A stretch of DNA of 64,000 nucleotides from Albidovulum sp. bin36 (lineage in GTDB: Bacteria; Pseudomonadota; Alphaproteobacteria; Rhodobacterales; Rhodobacteraceae), in assembly GCA_002238565.1 (NCBI GenBank), contig MPMP01000002.1, positions 54,093 through 118,092 of the forward strand. Reading direction: 5' to 3'. Below the pieces are notes generated by a model. It saw only the letters and a list, made by a program, of their open reading frames with translations. It did no database searches and was not told the DNA's origin. The translations under genes were made by a program, and so were the position numbers. Position 1 is the stretch's first letter. Each line of letters begins with the position of its first letter. Positions 1-9,975 of this stretch are shown in pieces.

Positions 1-531
1 TCGGACACCCAATCGCTCGCGGAGTCGGCCGACCCCGGACAAAAGCTGTACCTGGTTCCGGCCTTCACCGGGCTCGGCGCCCCATACTGGGATTCCGAAT
101 GCCGAGGAGCCGTATTCGGCTTGACGCGCGGCAGCGGTCCCGCGGAGTTGGCGCGAGCCGCTCTCGAGAGCGTCGCGTTTCAAACCCGAGATCTTATGGA
201 GGCCATGAAGGCGGATTGGCCGGAATTGGAGTCCGTAGTCTTGCGCGTGGATGGAGGCATGTCAGCCAGCGACTGGACGATGCAAGCGCTGGCCGACCAG
301 CTAAGCGCTCCTGTTGACCGGCCGGAAGTCACCGAAACCACCGCATTGGGAGCCGCATACCTCGCCGGGCTGAAATCCGGAATATGCCCGCCGCCGGAGG
401 AATTTTCAAAGAGCTGGTCGCTGGAGCGCCGATTCGAGCCTCGCATTTCGGCGGCGCGCCGCGATTCCGATTACGCGGGGTGGAAGGATTCCGTCGCCCG
501 CACTCTCGTCAAGAAAGGAATGCCACGCTAG
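1..531 (+). CDS. glpK: Glycerol kinase, C-terminal part (5' end outside window)
   Basis: Glycerol kinase phosphorylates glycerol to sn-glycerol 3-phosphate with ATP in the cytoplasm. The frame is open from base 1 and ends in TAG at 529-531, giving the last 176 residues of a FGGY kinase that is normally about 500 long. Seen directly: the motif [13 protein letters not shown], then [27 protein letters not shown] and [13 protein letters not shown], which match the second FGGY domain of glycerol kinases closely. The N-terminal half and the promoter lie outside. Another FGGY sugar kinase is possible but the GLGAPYW motif favours glycerol. Confidence 0.9.
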   Translation, partial: SDTQSLAESADPGQKLYLVPAFTGLGAPYWDSECRGAVFGLTRGSGPAELARAALESVAFQTRDLMEAMKADWPELESVVLRVDGGMSASDWTMQALADQLSAPVDRPEVTETTALGAAYLAGLKSGICPPPEEFSKSWSLERRFEPRISAARRDSDYAGWKDSVARTLVKKGMPR

Positions 532-762
532 TTTCACCGTCATTCATTCGAAAGGAACCCAATTTCAATCCGCAATTTCCTATGCCGCGGCCTGTCGCCA
601 TGCCCGAGTTTTCCAGCTCGGCTTTTGCAACTCCAGGACTCGCCAAATAGAAGAAAGACTTGCTTCCGCAAGTCGGCGCTGGCCGCACGGCAGGCTTCGC
701 CTTCGACAAGCGCAATGGCAAAAACCGAAGCCTCCAGGCTATGCGCTGCGGTTCGATGCCGC

Positions 763-1440
763 TTAAAACGGTCGAACAATCACGCCTGCGTAGAATAGCG
801 TGCCAATTCCGACGGTAAACAGAATGTTGCCCGCGACCGCATGCAGGACCACTGCAAACGGGAACGATCCCCGCACCTCGTAGGCCCAAGCGAATACCAG
901 CCCGCCGGCAAAGGTCATCAAAGCGACGATCCAGTTCCAGAAGAGCAGATGCGCCAGAGAAAAGACCGACGCATTCAGCAACAGCGCAGCATGCGCAGGC
1001 GGCAAGATCGGCCCGTACCGGCGAAAGAACAGCGAGCGGAACACAATCTCCTGCGGCAGCGCCGAGAGAAAGGGATAGAGCACCAGGATTGCCAGCCATA
1101 TTCCAGGATTCATGCGGTAGAGCAATAACCATCGACCGGGCAGTGCGGCCATCAGGATCCCTACGGAAACGGCTATCGTGGCAATCGCAAATACCGCTAC
1201 AAACTTCCAGTCGATTTTTCTCCAGCCTCGCGCCAGATCGCGCCAGTGAAAGCCCGGCGTGCGGTGCAGCAGGACCATCCCCAATATGGTGCCCGCGAAC
1301 AGCGCCGGCAGCATCGCGGATGACGGGAAGTAAACGGCCACAAGGACCGGCGCGGCGAGGAACAGGCACAGAAACTCGATCCAGAGCCGTCGGCGGCGAC
1401 GTTCGGCGGAGCGCGGTAGCTCCGATCCTAGAGAAGTCAT
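763..1440 (-). CDS. CPBP family intramembrane metalloprotease
   Basis: This is a 225-residue polytopic membrane protein of the CPBP/Abi (CAAX protease and bacteriocin-processing) family. The family signature is present: a QEIVFR segment at residues 130-135 (usual form EExxxR), AHLLFW with His 164, and HAVAGN with His 200 and Asn 205, which would form the buried metal site. The first of the two usual glutamates is replaced by Gln, which occurs in some family members. An arginine-rich cytoplasmic N terminus precedes the first helix. Substrate and partners are unknown. It stands alone, convergent with glpK. Confidence 0.8.
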   Translation of the reverse strand: MTSLGSELPRSAERRRRRLWIEFLCLFLAAPVLVAVYFPSSAMLPALFAGTILGMVLLHRTPGFHWRDLARGWRKIDWKFVAVFAIATIAVSVGILMAALPGRWLLLYRMNPGIWLAILVLYPFLSALPQEIVFRSLFFRRYGPILPPAHAALLLNASVFSLAHLLFWNWIVALMTFAGGLVFAWAYEVRGSFPFAVVLHAVAGNILFTVGIGTLFYAGVIVRPF

Positions 1441-2255
1441 CGATCCATTTCCGTTCGCTCCCGATCCCGGGATTCCGGCCTCCGAGGAGTGCTGCCCGCA
1501 GAGGCATCGACTTCATCCAACGCAGCTCCATTCAGGCCGGCGCGCATCGGCTCAGGCATGGCAGGCGACGAAATCGCGTATCGTCGGAGGCAAGGGAATG
1601 ACAAGAGTGACGGCCAGGCCGCCGGATAGGCAGCCGCGAAGGCGGATTCGCCGGTGGCGGGATCATGCCGTCCGCGGAAAATAAGATTTTCCAGCAGGCG
1701 CTCTGCTGGCAGCCGGCCTAGGATGCGGGGATGCATCCGAGCGGAGCTATGCCCGCCAATGCCGCAGAATCGTATCCCGTCAAGCCGCAATCCCGGCGGG
1801 ACGGTAGTCCGCGCGTCTGGCTTCGGTTTCCAAGCATATCGCTGCCGGCGTGCCATCAAACTGCCTCTCTTCCCGCACTGCGCGCAAAGGATCCGTTGCG
1901 GAAAATTCTGCGTACCAGATTTTTGTCGCGGAATAAATTTCGGGGCGAATGGAAACGAGTGCATGCAGGACGCGCGATCTTTCGAGCATGTTCATGATGG
2001 CATGCCCGGGTACTTCGCAATACCGGTTGCGGCTTGTGTTGAGAACCGACTCTCCGGAGCGGCTTGGCAGTGCGAGACTGACGGCCCGAAGCATATGCCG
2101 ACGCGCATGCCGTGAACCGACCGCCGCGGGCTTCGATTTAAAGGTGAGCCCATCGCCTAATCGCGCAAAAATTCCCGGTCGGGCATCCGCCCCGCATGGT
2201 GTCGGTCGACTGCCTTGATCACATCCTGGACGGCTGGGCTCCGGCGAATTGTCGC
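1441..2255. other. Gene-poor stretch, 815 bases
   Basis: Several overlapping open frames exist on both strands, but their products are arginine- and proline-rich, lack any recognisable motif, and overlap each other, as expected of chance frames in GC-rich DNA. I see no RNA gene or clear repeat. It may be a decayed gene. Confidence 0.5.
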
Positions 2256-3875
2256 TCAGACCGCTATCGACTTTTCCTGGAAGACCCGGTCTAGCCAGCA
2301 GGGATCCATCTCAGGCACGGATTTCAGCAGCTTTTCGGTATATTCGGGATGCGGCGGCGACAGGACTTCGTCTTTGATCCCCTGCTCCACCACCCGGCCA
2401 TTCAGCATAACTACGATCTCGTCTGAAATCGCTTCGACCGTTGCTATGTCGTGGGTGATAAACAAGTAGGAAATCCCGCGCTCCCTCTGCTGGCGCATCA
2501 GCAGCTGCAAGATTCCTTCCTGCACGATTTGGTCGAGCGCCGATGTCACTTCGTCGCAGATAATGACGTCCGGCTCCGCCGCAAGCGCCCGGGAAATGCA
2601 GATTCTCTGCTTCTGTCCGCCGGAGAGTTCGCCCGGCAAACGGTCGTAAAACTCCTCGTTCAACTCGATCGACTCGAGCAGCTCGAAGACCTTGGCCTCC
2701 TTCTCCTTGCCCTTTAATCCATGGTAGAATTCAAGCGGCCTCCCGATGATTTCGCCCACTGTCTGGCGGGGGTTCATCGCGGTGTCGGCCATCTGGTAGA
2801 TCATCTGGATTCTGCGCAACTGCTCCTTGCTGCGGTTCTTGATATCGGGCGGCAGCTGGTCGCCGTTAAACAAAACTCTTCCATTCGATGCCGGAAGCAG
2901 TCCGGTCACCACCCTTGCGGCGGTTGACTTGCCTGAACCGGACTCGCCGACAATCGCAACCGTCCGACCGAGCGGCAGTCTAATCGAAACATCATGCAGA
3001 ACCTTGGCCGAACCGCCGTACGAAGCGTCGACATTCTCTATGTCCAGCACGTTCTTCGCAGAACTCTTCGCCTCCTTGCGTAGCGTGCGCACCGCCCACA
3101 GCGACTTGGTATAATCCATTTTGGGCTCGGCCAGCATCTCGCGAGTATCGGCTTCCTCCACTTCGTTACCGTATCGGAGGACCTTTATTCGGTCGGCCAT
3201 TTGCGCCACGACGGCCAGGTCGTGCGTGATGTAGATAGCCGCCGTATTGAAGTTTTCCACGATGTCGCGGATTGCCCCCAGCACCTCGACTTGCGTGGTT
3301 ACATCGAGCGCCGTGGTCGGCTCGTCGAAAATTATCAGATCGGGACGGGGCGACAAGGCCATCGCGGTCATGACGCGCTGCAGCTGGCCGCCGGAAACCT
3401 GGTGCGGATAGCGCTCGCCGATCGAGCCGGGTTCCGGCAATTGAAGCGAAGCATAGAGTTTGCGAGCATCGTCTCTTGCGGTTGAATCGCTACTGATCCC
3501 CTCGCGCACGGCGGCTGCAACGGTTTGGTCGATCAACTTGTGCGCCGGGTTAAAGGAGGCTGCCGCCGACTGCGCTACGTAGGCGATGCGGGATCCCCAA
3601 ATGCGCTGCAGCCGGCTACTGCTCAGTTCGCGCAAATCTATGCCGTCGAAGACGATCGTTCCGCCGGAAATCCGGCAGCCGGGTTGAGTGTAGCCCATGG
3701 AGGCTTTGCCGAGCGTTGATTTGCCGGCGCCTGACTCCCCAATCAAGCCAAGGACCTCTCCCCTGTCCAGACTGAGATCGACCCCCCGGATGATCGGATT
3801 CCATTTTTCGTCCGCAAATCCCTCAATGCGGATGTTCCGCATCTCCAGCAGCCGATCGCCTCCGCTATTGCTCAT
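2256..3875 (-). CDS. Dipeptide/oligopeptide ABC transporter ATPase, two ATPase domains fused
   Basis: This 539-residue protein joins two Dpp/Opp-type ATPase domains in one chain and would power the two permeases encoded just upstream. The first domain has Walker [10 protein letters not shown] (about residue 46), signature VSGGQLQR and Walker [13 protein letters not shown]; the second has Walker [10 protein letters not shown], signature LSGGQKQR and Walker [13 protein letters not shown]. Both look catalytically complete. The start MSNSGGDR at 3875 overlaps the permease stop by 11 bases and is preferred to an upstream ATG at 3911, whose extension would overlap the permease further. Fused DppD-DppF proteins are common in peptide, opine and nickel importers. 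Confidence 0.9.
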   Translation of the reverse strand: MSNSGGDRLLEMRNIRIEGFADEKWNPIIRGVDLSLDRGEVLGLIGESGAGKSTLGKASMGYTQPGCRISGGTIVFDGIDLRELSSSRLQRIWGSRIAYVAQSAAASFNPAHKLIDQTVAAAVREGISSDSTARDDARKLYASLQLPEPGSIGERYPHQVSGGQLQRVMTAMALSPRPDLIIFDEPTTALDVTTQVEVLGAIRDIVENFNTAAIYITHDLAVVAQMADRIKVLRYGNEVEEADTREMLAEPKMDYTKSLWAVRTLRKEAKSSAKNVLDIENVDASYGGSAKVLHDVSIRLPLGRTVAIVGESGSGKSTAARVVTGLLPASNGRVLFNGDQLPPDIKNRSKEQLRRIQMIYQMADTAMNPRQTVGEIIGRPLEFYHGLKGKEKEAKVFELLESIELNEEFYDRLPGELSGGQKQRICISRALAAEPDVIICDEVTSALDQIVQEGILQLLMRQQRERGISYLFITHDIATVEAISDEIVVMLNGRVVEQGIKDEVLSPPHPEYTEKLLKSVPEMDPCWLDRVFQEKSIAV

Positions 3876-4785
3876 CGCGAATTCCGCTTGTCTTGTGAAG
3901 GAACCAGTCAACTACGAAATTCACCGCAACCGTCAGAAGAGCGATCGCGCCGGCTGGAAGAAGCGGCGTTACGCCGGCCCTTAGGTCAAACTTGGCAAAC
4001 TGGATCAGATTGGCCGTTTCTCGCACCATCGTGCCCCAGTCGGCAGTGGGAGGCTGAATACCGACGCCAAGAAAGCTAAGCGCCGCGATAGTCAGGAAGA
4101 CGAAGCAGAATCTTAGACCGAATTCAGCAACCAGCGGAGGCATGATGTTGGGCAGGATTTCCCGCCTCATGATCCAGCCGAGACCTTCGCCGCGCAAGAC
4201 TGCCGCCTCGACATATTCCATGACCGCCACATTGATCGCCACCGCCCGCGTTACCCGAAACACGCGAGTGGAATCCAGAACTGCAATGATAATGATCAGC
4301 GAACCGGCCGACGGGCCGACGATCGACAGCAGCATAAGAGCAAAGATCAGACTGGGAATTGCCATCAATACGTCGACGCCTCGGCTGAGCAGCTGATCCA
4401 GCCAGCTTCGATTGATAGCGGCAACCAAGCCTAGCGCTCCCCCGATCAAGAAAGCTAGGAGAGTTGTCAGAAATGCGATTCCTATCGTGTTTCGGGCGCC
4501 GTAGATCAAACGGGATAGCAAATCACGGCCAATTTGGTCGGTTCCGAGCCAGTGATCCGACGACCAGGGCGCGTAGGGATTCGGAAGAACTTCCGCCTCT
4601 CCATAGGGAGCGATCAAGGGCGCAAAGAGCGCAAGAACGATGTAGAATACGATAACGACTAGACCGATTATCGCCGTTGGCGGCGCTTTTTTGAGTTCGA
4701 CCCATGTCCTTTGCAGACGCGTCCGGCGCATGCGGACGCTGCCAACCTCCCCCGCGGCGGAATATGAAGTGTTCTTGTCGGTCAT
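3865..4785 (-). CDS. Peptide/opine ABC transporter permease, DppC-like
   Basis: This is a 306-residue inner-membrane permease with a cytoplasmic N-terminal tail, an early membrane segment (LVVIVFYIVLALFAPLIAPYG) and the DppC-type sequence HWLGTDQIGRDLLSRLIYGAR, followed by a five-helix binding-protein-dependent transport domain. The EAA-loop region reads EAAVLRGEGLGWIMRREILPN. Its start overlaps the stop of the DppB-like gene by four bases (ATGA) and its end overlaps the fused ATPase gene, so the three form one translationally coupled unit. Confidence 0.9.
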   Translation of the reverse strand: MTDKNTSYSAAGEVGSVRMRRTRLQRTWVELKKAPPTAIIGLVVIVFYIVLALFAPLIAPYGEAEVLPNPYAPWSSDHWLGTDQIGRDLLSRLIYGARNTIGIAFLTTLLAFLIGGALGLVAAINRSWLDQLLSRGVDVLMAIPSLIFALMLLSIVGPSAGSLIIIIAVLDSTRVFRVTRAVAINVAVMEYVEAAVLRGEGLGWIMRREILPNIMPPLVAEFGLRFCFVFLTIAALSFLGVGIQPPTADWGTMVRETANLIQFAKFDLRAGVTPLLPAGAIALLTVAVNFVVDWFLHKTSGIRDEQ

Positions 4786-5759
4786 TTTGGATGGAGAAGC
4801 CTGGGATTGGTGGCGATTCCAATCACGTCGGCAATAAGGTTCAGAAGAATGTAGGTGGCGGCGAAAATCAAGGCGCAGGCCTGCACCACGGGAATGTCGC
4901 GCGAACTGACGGCGTCAACCATGAGCTGTCCAATGCCGGGATAGACAAAAACGACTTCGACCACGACTACGCCGACTACGAGATAGGCGAGGTTGAACGC
5001 GGTGACGGTTGCAATGGGCGCCCAGGCGTTTGGCAGCGCATGAAAAAGGATGACCCGCATCGGGGATTCTCCCTTAAGTTGCGCCATCTCGATATAGGGA
5101 GAGGCGAGTAAATTGATTATGGCCGCGCGCGTCATGCGCATCAAGTGCGCCACAATTACAAGCGTCAGCGTAAGCGAGGGCAAGGCGGTTTTATATACGC
5201 GCTCGCCGAAACTCATGCCTTGCTGCACATCGGCCAAGCTCGGGAATACGGCCCAGAGCGTGCCGAGCAGGAGAACGAGAATGTAAGCGACAAAGAATTC
5301 GGGAAACGAAATTGTCGTCAATGTCGAGGCGTTGACGATACGATCATAGTACGAATTCCGCCACAGAGCCGCAGTTATTCCAAGAATCAGCGCTAGTGGA
5401 ACAGCGACCACGGCTGTCATGCCGGCGAGGAACAGCGTGTTGGCAAGTCTTGGCGCAATCAGTTCGGCAACAGATCTGGAACGATCCACTCCCGACGCGG
5501 CCCGACCGGAAAAGGAAGTGCCGAAGTCGCCGGTCATGACTGAACCGATCCAGTCGAAATAGCGGATGTAGGAGGGCTGATCCAATCCAAGCTCCTTCCT
5601 AAAAGCCGCGACCGTTTCCGTTGTAGCAGCCTGCCCCAGCACGGCTTCGGCGAAGTCGCCTGGAAGAAACTGGATTGATCCGAATATAATAAGTGAAACG
5701 ACAAACAGAGTTAGGAGGCCCAAGAGCAAGCGTTTAATAATTGTCGATACAACTGCCAT
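4782..5759 (-). CDS. Peptide/opine ABC transporter permease, DppB-like
   Basis: This 325-residue inner-membrane permease begins with a membrane helix (IIKRLLLGLLTLFVVSLIIF) and the DppB-type motif FLPGDFAEAVLGQAAT, and carries the conserved EAA-like loop EMAQLKGESPMRVILFHALP. It is the first gene of a minus-strand set of permease, permease and fused ATPase, divergent from the binding-protein gene at 6127 across a 367-base region that would hold both promoters. Substrate is not fixed by sequence; short peptides, opines or amino-acid derivatives are all handled by this family. Confidence 0.9.
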   Translation of the reverse strand: MAVVSTIIKRLLLGLLTLFVVSLIIFGSIQFLPGDFAEAVLGQAATTETVAAFRKELGLDQPSYIRYFDWIGSVMTGDFGTSFSGRAASGVDRSRSVAELIAPRLANTLFLAGMTAVVAVPLALILGITAALWRNSYYDRIVNASTLTTISFPEFFVAYILVLLLGTLWAVFPSLADVQQGMSFGERVYKTALPSLTLTLVIVAHLMRMTRAAIINLLASPYIEMAQLKGESPMRVILFHALPNAWAPIATVTAFNLAYLVVGVVVVEVVFVYPGIGQLMVDAVSSRDIPVVQACALIFAATYILLNLIADVIGIATNPRLLHPK

Positions 5760-6038
5760 TCTGTTTCCTTCTATGGTCGCCTTCGGCCAAACGAAGCGAC
5801 CCGAAACGCAGGTATTATAACCTCTGGAATGTTGGATGTAAAATCAAGGCAATGCCGCCGCCATGAGGGTGAACGCAGGCGCCGGGCGGTCCGGGCGGGT
5901 GTAGCCCAAAGTGGTTGTTTGGGCCGAATGTGAGTTTCCGACCTTCCAGCCCATCATAAAGAGGCGCGCTGCTATAGGAATACTTTCTCGCATCGCTTTG
6001 CAACAAGTTTGAGATGCACCCGGGCCGGGCTTTCGACT

Positions 6039-6066
6039 TTGCTTTTTCGAGGCAATAGTGTAAACT
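6039..6066 (+). promoter_or_regulatory. Candidate sigma-70-type promoter for the 6127 binding-protein gene
   Basis: A TTGCTT box at 6039-6044 is followed after 16 bases by TAAACT at 6061-6066, about 60 bases before the start codon. A good ribosome site AAGGAG lies at 6114-6119, seven bases before the ATG. The boxes match the consensus only partly, so this is a suggestion. Confidence 0.35.
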
Positions 6067-6126
6067 CCTACTGAAAGGCGCACGACAACCAGATGCAGCG
6101 CCTATCCAACGAAAAGGAGTATAGTT

Positions 6127-7737
6127 ATGAAGTCCAGTGCTAAGCGCCACCTTGAGAAGCAGACTCTCAAGCTTCAGCGCGGCCAGATTTCGCGCCGCCA
6201 GTTCGTTCGTTCAGCGGTGACTGCCGGCGTGGTTCTGCCAACCGCGCTAAGCCTGGCCGATCAGGCCATTGCCAATACGCCGTCGATGGGCGGACACTTC
6301 AAAGCCGGGCTTGGTCACGGCTCTACGACGGACTCGCTTGATCCGGCAACCTATGAAAACGGGTTCATGACCATGGCTTCGTTTTCGCTATACAACCATA
6401 TGACCGAAGTCGGGCCCGACGGCCAATTGCGACCGGAACTGGTAGAAAGCTACGAAGCGACGCCGGACGCAAAGAATTGGATTTTCAAAGTCCGTTCAGG
6501 AGTGGAATTCCATAATGGCAAGACACTTGACGCCGAAGATATCGTCGCGTCGCTCAACTATCACAGGGGACCGGACTCTAAATCGGCAGCAAAAGGCAAT
6601 CTTTCCGGCGTTGAGGTACTCCGCGCCGATGGCGACAATGTGATTGCCGAGCTGAACGAAGGCAATGCCGACTTTCCAGTTCTGCTCAGCGACTATCATT
6701 TCACCATCCGACCATCCTCGGAAGGAACAATCGACCCGACATCGCCAATAGGCACAGGCCCATACTCGTACGTCAATTTCGACCCCGGCGTCCGATTGGA
6801 AGGCGCCCGCAATCCAAATTATTTCAAGCCTGACACTGCATTCTTCGACAGCATTGAAATCCTGTCGATCATTGACGTGACGGCGCGCCAGAATGCTGCG
6901 CTAAACGACGAGGTCGATGCGATCGACCGGGTGGATCCCAAGACCGTAGCGCTTCTCAGTCGAGCGCCGCACTTGGCCATACTTGAAACGACCGGCACGC
7001 TCCACTACACTTTCCCGATGAGAGTCGACACGGCTCCGTTCGACAATTTGCATCTCCGCACCGCACTGAAGCTTGCGGTGAAGCGACAGGAACTGGTTGA
7101 CAAGATCCTTTTCGGCCACGGGGCGCTCGGCAATGACCATCCGATTTCGACGGCCAATCAATTCCATGCATCGAACATTCCGCAAAGGGAATTCGATCCT
7201 GACATGGCGAGGCACCATTATCAGCAGTCCGGTCACAGCGGCCCGATCCAACTCTCGGCCTCTGATGCGGCTTTCGCCGGCGCCGTCGATGCAGCGCAGT
7301 TGATCGCAGCGTCTGCTGCCGAGTGCGGAATTGAAATCGAAGTAATTCGCGAACCGTCAGACGGCTACTGGTCGAATGTCTGGAACAAAAAGCCTTGGGG
7401 CGCCTGCTATTGGGGCGGACGACCGACCGAGGACTGGATGTTCTCGTCGGCCTACATCGCTGAAACTGAGTGGAACGACACGGCCTGGCGGGATACCGAA
7501 GGTGCGATAAAGTTCAACCAAATCGTCGTACAGGCTCGTTCCGAACTCGATTCCGACAAGCGGCGCGCTCTCTACGAAGAGGCGCAACTTCTGATTCGCG
7601 ACGACGGGGGCGCGCTGGTCCCGATGTTTGCCAATCACATCCACGCGCTCAACAGGCGCATCGGCCATTCCGACGATGTAGCTGCAAATTGGCAAATGGA
7701 CGGGTCCAAGGCGACCGAACGCTGGTGGTTCGTATAA
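6127..7737 (+). CDS. Peptide-type ABC transporter substrate-binding protein (SBP_bac_5), Tat signal
   Basis: This 536-residue periplasmic protein belongs to the DppA/OppA group (SBP_bac_5) and should deliver ligand to the divergently encoded permeases. The N terminus carries a twin-arginine motif, SRRQFVRSA with the arginine pair at residues 23-24, then a hydrophobic stretch and a likely cut after AIA near residue 49, so export is probably by Tat. Typical family sequence follows, such as PELVESYEATPDAKNWIFKV and FHNGKTLDAEDIVASLNYH. A ribosome site AAGGAG supports the start. The gene is followed by a strong hairpin at 7787. Confidence 0.9.
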   Translation: MKSSAKRHLEKQTLKLQRGQISRRQFVRSAVTAGVVLPTALSLADQAIANTPSMGGHFKAGLGHGSTTDSLDPATYENGFMTMASFSLYNHMTEVGPDGQLRPELVESYEATPDAKNWIFKVRSGVEFHNGKTLDAEDIVASLNYHRGPDSKSAAKGNLSGVEVLRADGDNVIAELNEGNADFPVLLSDYHFTIRPSSEGTIDPTSPIGTGPYSYVNFDPGVRLEGARNPNYFKPDTAFFDSIEILSIIDVTARQNAALNDEVDAIDRVDPKTVALLSRAPHLAILETTGTLHYTFPMRVDTAPFDNLHLRTALKLAVKRQELVDKILFGHGALGNDHPISTANQFHASNIPQREFDPDMARHHYQQSGHSGPIQLSASDAAFAGAVDAAQLIAASAAECGIEIEVIREPSDGYWSNVWNKKPWGACYWGGRPTEDWMFSSAYIAETEWNDTAWRDTEGAIKFNQIVVQARSELDSDKRRALYEEAQLLIRDDGGALVPMFANHIHALNRRIGHSDDVAANWQMDGSKATERWWFV

Positions 7738-7786
7738 TCTCCGAGCAATAATGGAGCGTTTCCGCTCGAAATGACATAAATTCGCC

Positions 7787-7811
7787 GCGGCCGCAGGATT
7801 TCTGCGGCCGC
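7787..7811 (+). terminator. GC-rich hairpin after binding-protein gene
   Basis: A perfect 10-base-pair stem (7787-7796 with 7802-7811) encloses the loop GATTT, 50 bases after the stop codon of the binding-protein gene. No run of T follows, so it may stabilise the transcript end or act with Rho rather than work as a classical intrinsic terminator. Confidence 0.6.
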
Positions 7812-8740
7812 TGCTCCTCGCGACAATCCAAAGAGTTCGAATGGACTACGACCGTGTGCGAAAGTCCAGTTCGAACCGGAGTCGCCGTCAACCCGCCATC
7901 GGAAAACCAAACAACTCCGCCCGGCGGCCCATGGCAAGGGACCACGCGCGACCATTCGCCCCCAGTACTTTTAAGCTGTCTGCCAAACTGCTCGGCGCAA
8001 GGCGCAGAGCAAAGCTGAGCGCCCGCCGAGTTCCAAAACAGGAAATGTCTACATTTCCAGCAACTCGGACTTCAGGCGAAGGGTCGTGGCGCACCCTGTT
8101 TCGGCTTGGCTTCGCACTTTCGCCAACGAACCGGACGGTGCAAATCGTCGAAACATAGAGACTGCCCAAGGTCGCACCCCACAAGCGGGCTATCGTCCAT
8201 ATTAAATTGCTGCGATGGCAAACCCGGACAGGCAATGGAAATCCATTGTTTCCGGCGCAGCGTAAATTTTCCCGTTGCAGCGCCGCGTTCTCAAAATTCC
8301 GATAGTACTGACAAGTTGCGACTTTTTGCAGCGACCAATTCCTGGAACGCCCCGCCCCGGCAAATCCACTGCCTAGATAAGTAGTCAACCTGCACGCGCA
8401 AGATGGTCTGGTGAATTGCGACCTGCGACTCCGCGTCGCTACGTCGGCCATTGCGACGAATTTCCGGATTTGCTGCAATTGCTGGAATGGCGGCTGAATC
8501 CTCGCGCTATGCATCTTGCCCGAAGCCGGCGGTTGCCCGGCGGCTTACTGTGATCTGAATTGCAGATTTCGAGAGTGTTTTCAGTTTGGCCGGACGAGTC
8601 GAGCGCGGTCGGCGCTTGCCCAGTCTCTTCGCTCGGCTGCCGATGCAAGCCAAGAAGGAGTTGAAGAAGAATTTCTCTATAGGTAAAGTCGAATTTAAAT
8701 CCTCGGAACTGGGTAAATTACGGAAAGAGAAGGCGACGTT
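7812..8740. other. Gene-poor stretch, about 930 bases
   Basis: Overlapping open frames on both strands (7841-8158 forward, 7888-8514 reverse) have no recognisable domain and unlikely composition. I see no RNA gene. The last 40 bases hold the ribosome site (GAGAAGG) of the DUF1989 gene. Confidence 0.5.
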
Positions 8741-9337
8741 ATGGGCACAATTCAGACTATTCCCGCACGGGACGGAAGAGCAACTCGCCTAGCCGCGGGG
8801 CAGCGCATCCGCATAATCAACACGCATGGCGAACAGGTGGTCGACACCTGGGCGTTTTGCGACGGCAATATAGCGGAATACATGGCCATGGACGCGACCC
8901 GCGCGTTCAATTTACGCATGTCGCCAAAGGTAGGCGATTTTCTTTTGACCAATAGGCGACGAAAAATTCTATTGCTCGAGGACGACACAACCCCTGGAAA
9001 TCACGATACGCAAATGGCCGCGTGCGACCGGTGGAGGTATCATTTGCTAGGCGTCGAGGGCTACCACGACAATTGCGCCGACAACTTAATTGGCGGCCTC
9101 TCGTCGCTGGGGTTGGAAGCAACGCACGTCCCGTCGCCTTTGAATCTGTTTATGAATATCCCTTGGACGCAGGAGGGCGGGCTTAGTTTCGACCCGCCGG
9201 TTTCTCGTCCCGGCGACTACGTGGTGCTGCGCGCGGAATTCGATTGCATCGTCGCCATGTCAGCGTGCCCTCAGGACATACTTCCAATTAACGGCAGATC
9301 TGGAAACCCCACAGAAGCCCACTTCGAGGTCTTTTAG
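8741..9337 (+). CDS. DUF1989 (urea carboxylase-associated type) protein
   Basis: This is a 198-residue cytoplasmic protein of the DUF1989 family, whose members often sit beside urea carboxylase or amino-acid uptake genes; the family's exact reaction is not settled. Features seen are the N-terminal AGQRIRIINTHGEQVVDTWAF, a metal-site-like pair TTPGNHDTQMAACD and HDNCADN in the middle, NLFMNIPW, and a C-terminal stretch ACPQDILPINGRSGNPTEAH, all diagnostic of the family. The Cys and His residues look intact. No urea carboxylase or urease gene is in the window; the nearest partner is the peptide/opine-type importer upstream. Confidence 0.85.
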   Translation: MGTIQTIPARDGRATRLAAGQRIRIINTHGEQVVDTWAFCDGNIAEYMAMDATRAFNLRMSPKVGDFLLTNRRRKILLLEDDTTPGNHDTQMAACDRWRYHLLGVEGYHDNCADNLIGGLSSLGLEATHVPSPLNLFMNIPWTQEGGLSFDPPVSRPGDYVVLRAEFDCIVAMSACPQDILPINGRSGNPTEAHFEVF

Positions 9338-9975
9338 TTAATTTTAGTCAACGCGATGATGGAACCGGCCTATCGGCGCAAAAACCATAGATTTTCCTGA
9401 TTAATATCCTGCGCAAGCCGAATTTTGGCCGCGCCGCAAGCCTGAATTCCCAACTGTACTAATTGATATGAATTCGCCTAGGAATCAGTCCCGGGCGAGT
9501 TCGTCTTCGGACCCGCCTTAATGGCGGCTTGATCCCCGCGTCCCGGGATCTTTCCCTTCCGGCGTCGATTTCCGCCCCCAGGTACCGTCGGCCAAGGGCT
9601 TCTTCGGGCGTTGCCTCGCCCTGCCCGATAGCCATAAATTTCAGACGCCCTGACCTCGTAAATTCCTTCGAGTTGAACCAGGGTCGATTTTTCCAGCCGT
9701 TGAAGGAGTTTTGTCAAAAAGGGGCTTGACCGGAGCGTCGCCGACGGCTAATATGTCATGAACCCATTATTGGGACCCATGATCACACTCCCGCTTCACC
9801 CCGCCGAAGCCGTGCAAATCGGCTCCTCCTGCTTTTCTTTCGCAGCGCTCGACGGCAAAATCTTCTATTTCTCGGACCTCGAGGCGTACGCCCTCCCTCC
9901 GTTCCGGGCCGCCGGCTTTCCCCGTCTCATCCTGATTGTCGCGGAAGTCTCAAGTTGATTAACGCGCCGCATCCT
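9338..9975. other. Gene-poor stretch, about 640 bases
   Basis: The only forward open frame (9758-9958, 66 residues) lacks a clear ribosome site and resembles nothing I know. The stretch separates the DUF1989 gene from the decayed end of the catabolic island and may include erased 3' sequence of the pseudogene at 9976. Confidence 0.45.

Noticed and set aside
509..1531. 340-residue reverse open frame
   Set aside because: It overlaps the CPBP protease gene in another frame of the same strand and lacks any motif.
9758..9958. 66-residue forward frame
   Set aside because: It has no clear ribosome site and no similarity I can see, so it was not listed as a gene.
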